Positions 7,526 to 15,698 of a stretch of 29,056 nucleotides of DNA are shown one piece after another; the stretch's first letter is position 1, and the number at the start of each line of letters is the position of its first letter. Under the pieces are notes generated by a model that made no database searches, had not been told where the DNA came from, and worked only from the letters and a program-made list of their open reading frames with translations. A program made the translations under genes and the position numbers. The stretch is taken from positions 1 through 29,056 of the forward strand of contig NZ_JAVRHO010000031.1 of assembly GCF_031846515.1 (NCBI RefSeq). Direction: 5' to 3'. This DNA is from Autumnicola lenta. Lineage in GTDB: Bacteria > Bacteroidota > Bacteroidia > Flavobacteriales > Flavobacteriaceae.

Positions 7526-8854
7526 ATGAAAGTCTATTTAAAAACTATACTAATACTTATATTTTCTGGGACACTTAGTAATCTGGGTTTTTGTCAGGTA
7601 CAATTACCTCAAACACCTTCACCCTCTAGTTTTCAGATTTTAAATCCTTCTCAAAATGTTGTGGGAACCAATACAGGTACGCCAATAAATTTCACCACAC
7701 CAGCTAATGGTTTAGCCGTCTATGAAAAAGACAAAAAGCTTGTAGAACAGCAGGAGATTCAGCGAAATCAAATTTACTCTGATCTAAAAGCTGATCTCAT
7801 AAATTATAGCTTACCCGGATACAATCATATCGAAAGCACCAAATATTACAGAGAGGCTTATAATAAATTAACGGAGCTGGATGAAACAGATTTTTCTATT
7901 GAGAAAGCAACCTTCATTATAGAAAATGCCTATTTCGAAGACCAACAGAATTATGAGGAATTCAATGAAGTCGTTAATCAAACCGGTGATTTTCTGAGGG
8001 AGAAAATGAACGATCTGGGATATGATAAAGAAAGTAACCTTGCTAAAAATTTTATGCTTTTCCAGTTTTTTTCAGATACCCTTGAAATAAAATCAAAAGA
8101 TTTAAAGCACTTGCCTCTTAAATACGATTTTGATGATTATATGGGAATCAAGGACTGGTCTAAAATGTTTGTCTCCAAATTGCTTGAAACAGGAAAAGGT
8201 CAATGCAATTCCCTGCCCCGGTTATACTTGATCTTAGCGGAAGAAATTGGGGCTGAAGCATTTCTATCCCTATCACCTAATCATTCCTATATCAAATTTC
8301 GGGATGAGGAAGATAACTGGTTCAATGTAGAACTTACTAATGGCATGTTCACCACGGATTCTTCTATTTTACAATCTGGTTTTATCAAATCGGAAGCTTT
8401 GCAAAATGAAATCTATATGCAAACGATGACGAGCCAGCAACTGTTTTCGCTGTTACTGGTAGATTTCGCTCAGGGATATGCCCGTAAATTCGGTTATGAT
8501 CCATTTGTTAAAAAGGTGGTTGACCGGGCTTTAAAATTATATCCCAATAATATTAATGCCCATATGTTAAGCTCCAATTATTTAACCATGGAATTTGAAT
8601 ATGTGGCAAAGCAGATTGGCATAGATCCCAGAAACAAGCAGGAGTTGCAAAACATTCGGCATTTCCCAAAGGCGATAAGCCTCTTAAACCAGGTAAATGA
8701 ACAATATGACAAAATTGACAATTTAGGATTTGAATTCATGTCTCCTCAGGCTTATCAAAAGTGGCTGGAATCATTACAGGAAAGCAAGCAAAAACAAGAT
8801 AACCAGGAAATGAAAGAGCAATTTAACATCAAACTACAACCACTCAACAAGTAA
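7526..8854 (+). CDS. Secreted transglutaminase-like protein (first of pair)
   Basis: The frame is open from 7496, but ATG 7526 gives a clean signal peptide (MKVYLKTILILIFSGTLSNL, cut near GFCQ), so I chose it; the product is 442 aa. After a proline/serine/threonine-rich linker and helical sequence comes a transglutaminase/papain-like core. C227 lies in GKGQCNSLP and H253 in SPNHSYIKF, and the third position falls in FNVELTNG, where the usual Asp appears as E269. The C-terminal 130 residues are helical. This class can be a cysteine protease, an amidase or inactive. It heads an operon with a paralogue 3 bp downstream and then Rhs toxin genes, so a role in toxin export, processing or cell-surface handling is a reasonable inference. 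No type IX sorting domain is seen. Confidence 0.75.
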   Translation: MKVYLKTILILIFSGTLSNLGFCQVQLPQTPSPSSFQILNPSQNVVGTNTGTPINFTTPANGLAVYEKDKKLVEQQEIQRNQIYSDLKADLINYSLPGYNHIESTKYYREAYNKLTELDETDFSIEKATFIIENAYFEDQQNYEEFNEVVNQTGDFLREKMNDLGYDKESNLAKNFMLFQFFSDTLEIKSKDLKHLPLKYDFDDYMGIKDWSKMFVSKLLETGKGQCNSLPRLYLILAEEIGAEAFLSLSPNHSYIKFRDEEDNWFNVELTNGMFTTDSSILQSGFIKSEALQNEIYMQTMTSQQLFSLLLVDFAQGYARKFGYDPFVKKVVDRALKLYPNNINAHMLSSNYLTMEFEYVAKQIGIDPRNKQELQNIRHFPKAISLLNQVNEQYDKIDNLGFEFMSPQAYQKWLESLQESKQKQDNQEMKEQFNIKLQPLNK

Positions 8855-8857
8855 TAA

Positions 8858-9934
8858 ATGAAGCAATCCCTAATACTCCTGCTGATTCTCATCCCATTGT
8901 GCCAAAGCCTATCGGCGCAGTATGATGATCGCTATGAAAATAGTTTCAATACACTCCATGAGATGTTATTGGATTCCAGTAAATACGATTTTAAAAAAGC
9001 CGTGTTTAGTGTAGAAAACGCTTATAGTGAGTCGATATTGGATACCATATCCCTGAATAAAAAAATAGCTTTCCTAAAAGAACTCTCCCAACGACTTATA
9101 GAAAGCAGGACTTTGAAATATAAGGGTAAAGACAAAGAGGTGGTGGCGAAGTACGCTGCCTTGTTTTCAGTGCTAAACGATAGTATTCCCATTCAGGATT
9201 CAGAAGGCAATATTTACTCTTATGTGCCTTATTCTTATGATTTTGATGATCCTTTTGGTCACGAAGAGTGGAACAATATGTTTGTTTCAAAACTACTTAA
9301 AACAGGAAAAGGAAATTGTCATTCTTTACCATATTTGTATAAGATTCTCGCAGAAGAATTGAATGTAGAAGCACATTTGGCACTGGCCCCCAACCACATT
9401 TATATCAAACATAAAAACGAAAAAGATGGATGGTACAATACCGAACTTACCAGTGGTATTTTTCCTATTGATGCGTGGCTAATGGCCTCCGGTTATATCC
9501 ATACAGATGCCATAAGAAATGGAGTTTTTATGAAGGCCTTAGGTGACAAAGAAAGCATCGCACTTTGCCTTGTAGATTTAGCTCAGGCCTATCAAAGGGA
9601 GGAATTCTATGATGTCGATTTTGTGATTAAATGCGCTAATACAGCCTTGGAATATTATCCAAATTATGTAAACGCTATGATTTTAAAAACAGAGGCTAAA
9701 GGAAAAAAGATGGAAAACTTTCTTCTCAGAAAGAACACCGATTTTAAAGATGTAAATAATTACCCGGAAACCCGAGAGCTTTTAGCGGAAGTTCAAAATG
9801 AGCTTACTAAAATTTATGAATTGGGTTATCGTCAAATGCCAGAAGAAATGTACCTCAATTGGCTTGTTTCTTTAAAAGAGGAACGGGAAAAATATTCCAA
9901 CCAGGATATCAATACGTTTAACGCAACCAACTAA
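8858..9934 (+). CDS. Secreted transglutaminase-like protein (second of pair)
   Basis: The 358-residue protein has a signal peptide (MKQSLILLLILIPLCQSLSA, then QYDD). It is a paralogue of the previous protein but lacks its P/S/T-rich linker. The core is C154 in GKGNCHSLP, H180 in APNHIYIKH, and E196 in YNTELTSG at the place of the usual catalytic Asp. The helical C-terminus again ends in a motif of the form YxxWLxSLxE, shared with the paralogue. The gene begins 3 bp after its paralogue and ends 2 bp before the first mini-Rhs gene, so it is in the same transcript. The exact chemistry is unknown. Confidence 0.75.
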   Translation: MKQSLILLLILIPLCQSLSAQYDDRYENSFNTLHEMLLDSSKYDFKKAVFSVENAYSESILDTISLNKKIAFLKELSQRLIESRTLKYKGKDKEVVAKYAALFSVLNDSIPIQDSEGNIYSYVPYSYDFDDPFGHEEWNNMFVSKLLKTGKGNCHSLPYLYKILAEELNVEAHLALAPNHIYIKHKNEKDGWYNTELTSGIFPIDAWLMASGYIHTDAIRNGVFMKALGDKESIALCLVDLAQAYQREEFYDVDFVIKCANTALEYYPNYVNAMILKTEAKGKKMENFLLRKNTDFKDVNNYPETRELLAEVQNELTKIYELGYRQMPEEMYLNWLVSLKEEREKYSNQDINTFNATN

Positions 9935-9936
9935 TC

Positions 9937-10272
9937 ATGAAAAATTATTACTTAGTACTCCTATTTCTCTTTTTGTTCGGTATGGGTTTTGCCCAAACCA
10001 AAGACTCCTTAAGTCTGGAAGAACAACAACGCCGGGAAAAGAATATACAGGCTGGTAACCCTTTTAAAAAGTATGGTTATAAACCAAAGATCTCAACTTT
10101 AAGTAAAGGAAAATACTTGGAATTCCATGACCTGGACAGTATCGTACAAATTGGTTCATTTACTTTTCATGTAAAGAAGAAAGTTATAACAGGCTACATT
10201 GTAAAAGAGACAAAGTATTCTGAGGCTACTTTAAGACCGGAAATCGTGAGCCGATGGTTTAGCCCTGATCCT
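9937..10272 (+). repeat. Rhs N-terminal repeat, copy 1
   Basis: These 336 bp match 12930-13265 with only scattered base changes. They cover the signal peptide, the conserved N-terminal region and the start of the Rhs core, and strong similarity ends right after SPDP. The repeat can support recombination that swaps or deletes toxin tips. Confidence 0.85.
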
Positions 10273-10941
10273 TTAGCAGAGGAATTTCCTAATTGGTCTC
10301 CTTATAATTTTGTTGAAAATAATCCAATCAGAATGGTTGACCCTACAGGTTTAGCGCCAGAAGATATAATAGATATCGACATAAAGAATAAGAAAATAAC
10401 TATTACAGAAGCAGAAGGTGACGATATTGTTCGTATTGTTAATAATGACGAAGAAGAAGAAAAGAGTTATACCTATGGTTCAAATGGGAGTTTTAAAGCA
10501 GAGAATACAATAGAAGAGGGAAAAACTTCAAATGGTACAAAATATAGCTATGTCAAAATGAATAATGATGAAAAATCTACTGAGTTATTTGAGTTTGTAG
10601 CAGAAAATTCCAATGTGGAATGGTCGCAAGTAAAATTTGGCACTAAATCAAGTTTTGTTTCTACTGCTTTTTTACCAACTCCGGAACCAGGTGGTGTAGA
10701 TTTAATGTATGGTTTACTAACTAAAGGATATACTGTTCGTGAACATATTCATAGTCACCCAAAGCGAAAAACAAATTATTTTGGTCCTTCTGGATTTCAT
10801 CCAAAGGATAGAAATAGCGGAGATAGAAAATTAGGTGAATGGATTAATGACTGGTATCCAAATAAAGGGATTAGGCTTAAAGTTTATGAAGTACCTTTGA
10901 AAAATTATATAGAATACAACCATAAAGGAAAAACCGAATAA
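9937..10941 (+). CDS. Mini-Rhs secreted toxin with JAB/JAMM-like C-terminal domain
   Basis: The 334-residue protein has a signal peptide at 1-19 (LLFLFLFGMGFAQ). A short conserved region follows (about 20-104), then the Rhs-associated core (about 105-141: SRWFSPDP, then DPTGLAPED). The variable tip is residues 142-334. In the tip, H272-x-H274-P is followed by S285 and the S294/D296 region, after an upstream ELFEFVAENSNVEWS stretch, the signature of JAB-like metallopeptidase toxins (related to the Toxin-JAB1 group). Normal Rhs proteins exceed 1000 residues because of the YD-repeat cage, and here that cage is absent. The next gene (1-bp gap) is the likely immunity gene. The first 336 bp are nearly duplicated at 12930-13265. 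Confidence 0.82.
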   Translation: MKNYYLVLLFLFLFGMGFAQTKDSLSLEEQQRREKNIQAGNPFKKYGYKPKISTLSKGKYLEFHDLDSIVQIGSFTFHVKKKVITGYIVKETKYSEATLRPEIVSRWFSPDPLAEEFPNWSPYNFVENNPIRMVDPTGLAPEDIIDIDIKNKKITITEAEGDDIVRIVNNDEEEEKSYTYGSNGSFKAENTIEEGKTSNGTKYSYVKMNNDEKSTELFEFVAENSNVEWSQVKFGTKSSFVSTAFLPTPEPGGVDLMYGLLTKGYTVREHIHSHPKRKTNYFGPSGFHPKDRNSGDRKLGEWINDWYPNKGIRLKVYEVPLKNYIEYNHKGKTE

Positions 10942-10942
10942 T

Positions 10943-11461
10943 ATGAAATTCAGCTATCTGTCGTTATATCTAATTTTTTTTACTTTGACAAATTGTAGTT
11001 CAACTCAAAGTCAAAATTTGAATAAATTAGATATTAAAGAAAACAAAGTGTATAACATTCTTCAAAGATTTATTAAAGAACAAGAAGAATATGCGGAACT
11101 TGAAAAAAGTACCATTTTAATTAATATAGAAGGAGCAACGAAAGGAGTAGAATTAAGAATAGGTTTATTATACAAAGAAATTTTAAGTTCCTATTTAACT
11201 GGAAAAAAAGACAATGTAATTGGATTTTTTAAATATAATGATGTTACTGTAATTGTATTTGGAAAAAAAAATAACCATCTTTTTGAAAAAACAAATACGA
11301 GAAAACCTATACCCTTCTTTTATGTTAAACCTGAAATAAAAACTAAAAAGGGAGAAGTTCCCCCGCCTCCAGTAGTTTATGAGCCTATTGTATGGATTTA
11401 TACGTATTACAGTGGAGATTTTAAGCTAATTGATAAAGGTAGGTTTACATTATTAAATTAA
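10943..11461 (+). CDS. Putative lipoprotein immunity protein for the JAB-type toxin
   Basis: The 172-residue protein has an N-terminal hydrophobic segment ending in LTNC (Cys about residue 18), a plausible lipobox. It should be anchored in the periplasm or on an outer-membrane face. The rest is alpha/beta with a proline-rich patch (GEVPPPPVVYEP). I do not recognise a family. It starts 1 bp after the toxin gene, the standard position for the cognate immunity gene of a polymorphic toxin, and this position is the basis of the call. Confidence 0.65.
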   Translation: MKFSYLSLYLIFFTLTNCSSTQSQNLNKLDIKENKVYNILQRFIKEQEEYAELEKSTILINIEGATKGVELRIGLLYKEILSSYLTGKKDNVIGFFKYNDVTVIVFGKKNNHLFEKTNTRKPIPFFYVKPEIKTKKGEVPPPPVVYEPIVWIYTYYSGDFKLIDKGRFTLLN

Positions 11462-11715
11462 TAAAACCTTAATTCATGCAGAGAGTTAATTGCAGAATAA
11501 AATCAGAAACAGATGTGTACAATTAAATATTAAAAGCGGTAAATCCTTCAAGGAAATCCCATTTTCTAATAATCTTGGTTTTAGCAAGTATTCAAAAACT
11601 GCGAGTAAAAGCACACAATTTAGCGGGCATAACATAAACAGACAGTTTTATATATGGTCTCCTAGTCTTTTAATTCCCCGGAAAGCTTGCCATTTCGACA
11701 ACAACCATTATTATC

Positions 11716-12456
11716 TCTGAAGCCACTTTACAACCCGAAATCGTTAGTCGTTGGTTTAGCCCAGATCCTTTATCTGAGGAATTCCCTGAATGGTCGCCTT
11801 ATGTTTTTACCAATGACAATCCGATAATTTTTACTGATCCCACTGGGTTAGCACCACAGAGTTTCGACAATGACTACGGTTTCGATAAAGAAACTGGAGA
11901 ATTAGCTTTAATAAAGGAGACAGACGATGATAACGATGTTATATATTCAGGCAGTTTTGAAGAAGATGGAAACTTTAACAAGGATGGAGAATCCATCGAA
12001 ATTGAGAAAGGCGCTTTATTCGGAGAAGAAAAACAAGATTTGGCAGAAGAGGGAATTATATTTCGGAATTTGGAAGATGGTATGAAGACAATGAAATTTT
12101 TATCTTTTAAAAGCGAAATAGAATTAAGTGGCTGGGGCTATAGTGATTATGATAATAATCTAGGATTGTTTATTAATCCGTGGTCGGAAAATACTTTTAA
12201 AAGTGCAAAAGATTTATTACTAAAAACAGGAGACAAGGTAGGTTTATTAGGATCATTGGGTGTGAAAGGTTTTAAAATCCATACACATCCTAGTTCGAAA
12301 AAAGACTATGGCTATGGCTATGCGTCTCCATCTGATAAAAGAAATGTTCAATATAATTCAGAATATCCACACTATATTTTGTCGAGAAAACAGGGTATAA
12401 CACGTTATAATCAAACAAATACTTATACTGTTGGAGATTTAAATAAGTATTTTTAA
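11716..12456 (+). pseudogene. Orphan Rhs core plus second JAB/JAMM toxin tip (headless cassette)
   Basis: Homology to the two mini-Rhs genes begins abruptly at SEATLQPEIVSRWFSPDP (11716). It continues through DPTGLAP and then a different tip. Upstream in this frame there is a stop at 11671-11673 and no signal peptide, so no secreted product can be made from it as it stands. The longest start-codon ORF begins at TTG 12040, inside the tip. The tip carries IHTHP and then SPSD, a good HxHx(n)SxxD JAMM motif, plus an upstream FLSFKSEIELSGWG segment, so it is related to but distinct from the first tip. Orphan CT/immunity cassettes downstream of an intact Rhs gene are well known in polymorphic-toxin loci. 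The 254 bp before it (11462-11715) hold nothing I recognise. Confidence 0.75.
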
Positions 12457-12459
12457 GCT

Positions 12460-12927
12460 ATGAAAACAATAATTAGAATTCTCTGTTTTTTCTGTGTATT
12501 AGGATGTAATAAAAGTGATTTACTACATAAGACGTCTAAGGATTATATAGATTCCTTAAGTAAAGATGTTAAGGTAGATTTTAATGTGTTTGTGCGAGAG
12601 GTAGAGGTGCCATCAAAAAATATAACAGTATATAGAATTAATTCCGGGACATATAATTTAGAACATGGGGAAATTCCCACCTCATATTTTGAGTATAAAG
12701 ATCATTATGTCTTTATTTTCTATCAGGACTCCATACCCACAGAAAATGTTGAAAAACTCGGAAATAAAGGATTATATAAGGAAAAGGAAAGTTTTTATTC
12801 AGAAGAGGATTATGATGAATGGATATTAGCTATGTGCAATAAAAAAAAACATATACTTATCAAAGATTCTTGGTATCGACCACTAGATAGTTTGGAATCA
12901 TTAAAAAATTTTGAATGTAAAAAATAA
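12460..12927 (+). CDS. Putative lipoprotein immunity protein for the orphan JAB-type toxin
   Basis: The 155-residue protein has a signal peptide and a good lipobox (FFCVLGC, Cys16). It is likely a periplasm-facing lipoprotein. The mature part is charged, with an acidic stretch (KEKESFYSEEDYDEW). It starts 3 bp after the orphan toxin tip and ends 2 bp before the next mini-Rhs gene. No family is recognised; immunity is inferred from position and from the parallel with the first cassette, which also has a lipoprotein. Confidence 0.65.
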   Translation: MKTIIRILCFFCVLGCNKSDLLHKTSKDYIDSLSKDVKVDFNVFVREVEVPSKNITVYRINSGTYNLEHGEIPTSYFEYKDHYVFIFYQDSIPTENVEKLGNKGLYKEKESFYSEEDYDEWILAMCNKKKHILIKDSWYRPLDSLESLKNFECKK

Positions 12928-12929
12928 TC

Positions 12930-13265
12930 ATGAAAAATTATTACATAGTACTCCTATTTCTCTTTCCGTTCGGTATGGGTTTTGCCCAAACCAAAGACTC
13001 CTTAAGTCTGGAAGAACAAAACCGTCGGGAAAAAAATATACAGGCGGGCAACCCTTTTAAAAAGTTTGGCTATAAACCGAAAATATCCACTTTAAGCAAA
13101 GGAAAGTACCTGGAATTCCATGATCTGGACAGTATTGTTCAAATTGGCTCATTTACTTTCCATGTTAAGAAGAGGGTGATTACTGGATATATTGTTAAGG
13201 AAACTAAATATTCTGAGGCTACTTTAAGACCAGAAATCGTGAGCCGATGGTTTAGCCCTGATCCT
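12930..13265 (+). repeat. Rhs N-terminal repeat, copy 2
   Basis: This is the second copy of the 336-bp segment at 9937-10272. Beyond it, the core sequence is closer to the orphan core at 11740-11856 (FTNDNPIxFTDPTGLAP in both) than to the first mini-Rhs (FVENNPIRMVDPTGLAP), a mosaic pattern consistent with past recombination. Confidence 0.85.
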
Positions 13266-13988
13266 CTTTCTGATGAATTTCCGAGTTGGTCTCCTTATAC
13301 TTTTACGAATGATAACCCGATATTTTTTACTGATCCAACTGGGTTAGCACCTGAAACTATTTATGAAAATAGTATTACTGGTGAGACTGTAGAAGTCGAG
13401 GATGGAGTGGACAAAACAATTGTTGTAGATGAAGAAGGTTTTGAAGAAGCAAAGAAATATTCTGAAAAAGGAAAAGTAAATAAAGAAAATTATACCCCCG
13501 AAGAGTTTTCTGAGTATGAAAATTTCTATAATAATCAACTTTATGGAGAAACTTCAGAAGACAGAATTTCTAATATTTTAGATTACTTTAAAGATGGTTT
13601 AGTTGAACAATTATTGGATTCCGGATTAAAAAATCCTTATCAAGATGTTGCTGTTCTTGAGGATTATGGTTTACTTTCAGGAGGTGGAAAAAATGCAGCT
13701 AGAGGGACTGGAAAAATTATAAAAGCTGCAAATGGTCTTGAAATCAATGGTTTTGTTAAACACGGTTTAAATCGTATTATTCAAAGAGGAATAAGTCCAG
13801 GAAGTATTGTAGATGCTCTCAAAAATCCCTTAAAAGTTGGTAAAGTCATTGTAGATAAATTAGGCAGACAGAGTCAACGATTTATTGGTAAAGCCGGTGA
13901 AATTGTAGTAAACCCTAAGACAGGTAAAATTATTTCCGGAAATCCAACATCTTCAAAAAAAGCAGCTCGATTATTAAAACGGAAATAA
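12930..13988 (+). CDS. Mini-Rhs secreted toxin with RelE/BECR-like (putative RNase) tip
   Basis: The 352-residue protein has the same signal peptide, conserved N-terminal region and Rhs core (to GLAPE at about 142) as the first mini-Rhs. The new tip follows: an acidic, helical connector (about 145-250), a Gly/Lys-rich hinge (GGGKNAARGTGK), and a basic C-terminal domain (about 270-352). That domain contains H278, R282 and R286 in KHGLNRIIQRGISPGSI, then a strand-rich end (GEIVVNPKTGKIISG). This H..R...RGIS pattern followed by short strands resembles DUF4258/BECR-fold ribonuclease toxins. The RNase activity is inference. A small immunity gene follows by 1 bp. The open frame is intact, so unlike the preceding cassette this one should be expressed. 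Confidence 0.8.
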   Translation: MKNYYIVLLFLFPFGMGFAQTKDSLSLEEQNRREKNIQAGNPFKKFGYKPKISTLSKGKYLEFHDLDSIVQIGSFTFHVKKRVITGYIVKETKYSEATLRPEIVSRWFSPDPLSDEFPSWSPYTFTNDNPIFFTDPTGLAPETIYENSITGETVEVEDGVDKTIVVDEEGFEEAKKYSEKGKVNKENYTPEEFSEYENFYNNQLYGETSEDRISNILDYFKDGLVEQLLDSGLKNPYQDVAVLEDYGLLSGGGKNAARGTGKIIKAANGLEINGFVKHGLNRIIQRGISPGSIVDALKNPLKVGKVIVDKLGRQSQRFIGKAGEIVVNPKTGKIISGNPTSSKKAARLLKRK

Positions 13989-13989
13989 A

Positions 13990-14256
13990 ATGGAAATTAA
14001 GTTAAAAAAGAATACTAAAAATTATCTTCTTATTACGTTACAAAAGGAGAAAGAAGACATTTTCTTACAACTTAAGCTTAATGAAAAAGGCAATTTGGGT
14101 TCTAGCGAATACACTTTTAAAATTGGAGAAGATGCGGCTGATGTGATTCGTGATTGGGCTATGGATAAACAACAAAGTGTGGGCTTTGATGAAGATTATG
14201 ACCTAACAAATGAAGGAGAAATGCTTCAAGAAATCATTGATAAATTTTACTCTTGA
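13990..14256 (+). CDS. Small acidic cytosolic immunity protein candidate
   Basis: The 88-residue protein has no signal peptide and no membrane segment. It is beta-rich at the N-terminus and has an acidic helical C-terminus (DEDYDLTNEGEMLQEIIDKF). It starts 1 bp after the RNase-like toxin gene. A small acidic cytosolic partner suits neutralising a basic nucleic-acid-targeting tip. No named family is recognised. It is the last intact gene of the toxin operon. Confidence 0.65.
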   Translation: MEIKLKKNTKNYLLITLQKEKEDIFLQLKLNEKGNLGSSEYTFKIGEDAADVIRDWAMDKQQSVGFDEDYDLTNEGEMLQEIIDKFYS

Positions 14257-14382
14257 TAATAAAAAATACAATGAGTATCCCCAGAAATTTAGCGTTTTAA
14301 AATAGAAGACTAATCAGTGGTCCTTACTTCTCAAAATAAATCTAAAATAGATTTTGAAAAGGAGTTAAAATAAAATTTAGTT

Positions 14383-14906
14383 TTGAAAACATTCATGAAG
14401 AGATTTTTTGAATTACAATTTGGAATGAAGAGGAATGAAGTGTTTATAGAAACATTAAATGATTATCCTGATCAATTATTAAAAATAGGAGAATTTACGC
14501 CTAAAGAACCTTTCACAATGAAACGTAGCGAAGGCAAAATTTTTTTTGATGTTATAAGGTTTCAAGATGTATTTAATTTTGTCATTTCAAGCAGATTATA
14601 TAATATTTTGAGAGAAGAGAAAATACAAGCTGGAATGCATATAGAATTAAGATCAAAGATTATGATGAAGAATATTTTGGATTTCAAGTAATTGGAAAAT
14701 CCAGAAATATTTTCAGACCGAAAGAAAAAGATTTCGTCAAAGGTCAAAACTTTGAATATAGTTCTTGGGATAAATCAGATTTCTTTTGCCCAGAGGGTAC
14801 AATGCTAGTTTTCTGCACCCAAAAAGTTAAAGATTTAATTATATCTAATAATATAAGTAATGTAGAATTTCAGGATATAAAGACTGTGGAATGGTATAAT
14901 GTTTAA
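14383..14906 (+). pseudogene. Frameshifted orphan immunity-like gene (Imm11/Imm43-like)
   Basis: The frame starting at 14383 (MKTFMKRFFELQ) runs 102 codons to 14691. From about 14620 the coding sense moves to another frame, which reads NAYRIKIKDYDEEYFGFQVI, then FFCPEGTMLVFCTQKV, and ends at TAA 14904-14906. Joined, the two parts give a protein of about 170 residues whose layout (two-strand start, VISSRLY helix, then a terminal VEF/VEW motif) recalls Imm11 (DUF1629) or Imm43-type immunity proteins. That family call is tentative. No matching toxin tip is left in front of it; 14257-14382 holds no recognisable gene. Confidence 0.55.
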
Positions 14907-15333
14907 TTTTAAACTTATGATTTTCAAGATGTTCAAAAATATTTTTGTGAATTCTTTAATTTCCTATATATAATGTAAATTTAAATATCTAAAGGATAAT
15001 TTTATTTATAATATAGTTATATAAGTTGATTTGATTTTCGCTGATAACTGTGTCATTAAAAAAACTACACATTGGAATTTTAGTTCCGAATAATGTGATG
15101 GAATGGTAAGAAAATTTGTCCCGCCTGGCGGGACGGATTTGATTAGCAAGAGGATAACACGCAGAGCGATGTTATAAATCCACAAAACCATATAACTAAT
15201 TGATTTTCAAATAAATAAATTTAATTTTTTTGACGCAATAATTTAAGTAATTAACTGTTTTTGACGCAAATCAACTGGGAACCCCAGTAAAATGGTAAGG
15301 TTTTGCGGCAAAAACTTGAAAATCCTTTCAATT
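14907..15333 (+). other. Non-coding region before bfmA; candidate oriT
   Basis: No gene is seen in this interval. Ahead of the mobilisation gene it contains a hairpin GTCCCGCC-T-GGCGGGAC (15118-15134) and a second inverted pair ATAACA/TGTTAT (15154-15175). It also holds two exact copies of TTTTTGACGCAA (15227-15238 and 15258-15269, 31 bp apart) and a hairpin ACTGGG-aac-CCCAGT (15274-15288). Repeats plus hairpins next to a mob gene are where transfer origins of Bacteroides mobilisable elements lie. The oriT role is inferred. Confidence 0.4.
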
Positions 15334-15608
15334 ATGGACAATTTTGCAACTATCCGCATTAAGAAAAAAACTGCACGTCGATTTCGTGAATATTCAAAAT
15401 TTGTAGCTAAATCACATACAGAATCTGTAGATGTGATTTTAGATTTTTTTGAAAAAAACCAAATTTCTCCACACGAAGATCTAGGACCTAAATTTGAAAG
15501 TCTGGAAAAGATAATTTCAAAAGGAATAAATTCTATAATAGCAATCATTAAGAATATAGAAAAGACACAATTGCAGCCTACTTACGCAATGGTGTCTTTA
15601 CTTTTTGA
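15334..15608 (+). pseudogene. bfmA: bfmA/btgA-type mobilisation gene, 5' part, split by IS21 element
   Basis: This is the N-terminal half of a BfmA/BtgA family mobilisation protein, an oriT-binding relaxosome component encoded beside relaxases in Bacteroidota elements. It opens MDNFATIRIKKKTARRFREY, a ribbon-helix-helix-like DNA-binding start, and reaches YAMVSLLF before the IS. An earlier ATG at 15292 is in frame, but 15334 fits family starts better. Deleting the IS plus one TTTGA copy joins codon TTT GA- to T CCG TTA TAT at 18178 and restores one 186-residue frame (LLFDPLYPEY). Confidence 0.8.
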
Positions 15609-15698
15609 GGAATATGGCTATTTCGGAGTGATGATGCCACCTGTTTCGGTCAAACAGTGCCACTTTAAAAGATACTGCAATTATATAAAAAATTATTC

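Noticed and set aside
11490..11720. 76-codon reading frame between the first immunity gene and the headless cassette
   Set aside because: It starts with TTG, has no recognisable features and ends inside the cassette boundary. It is probably chance; the interval is described as filler.
15118..15175. attC-like integron site
   Set aside because: The hairpin lacks the RYYYAAC/GTTRRRY boxes, and there is no integron integrase or cassette array.
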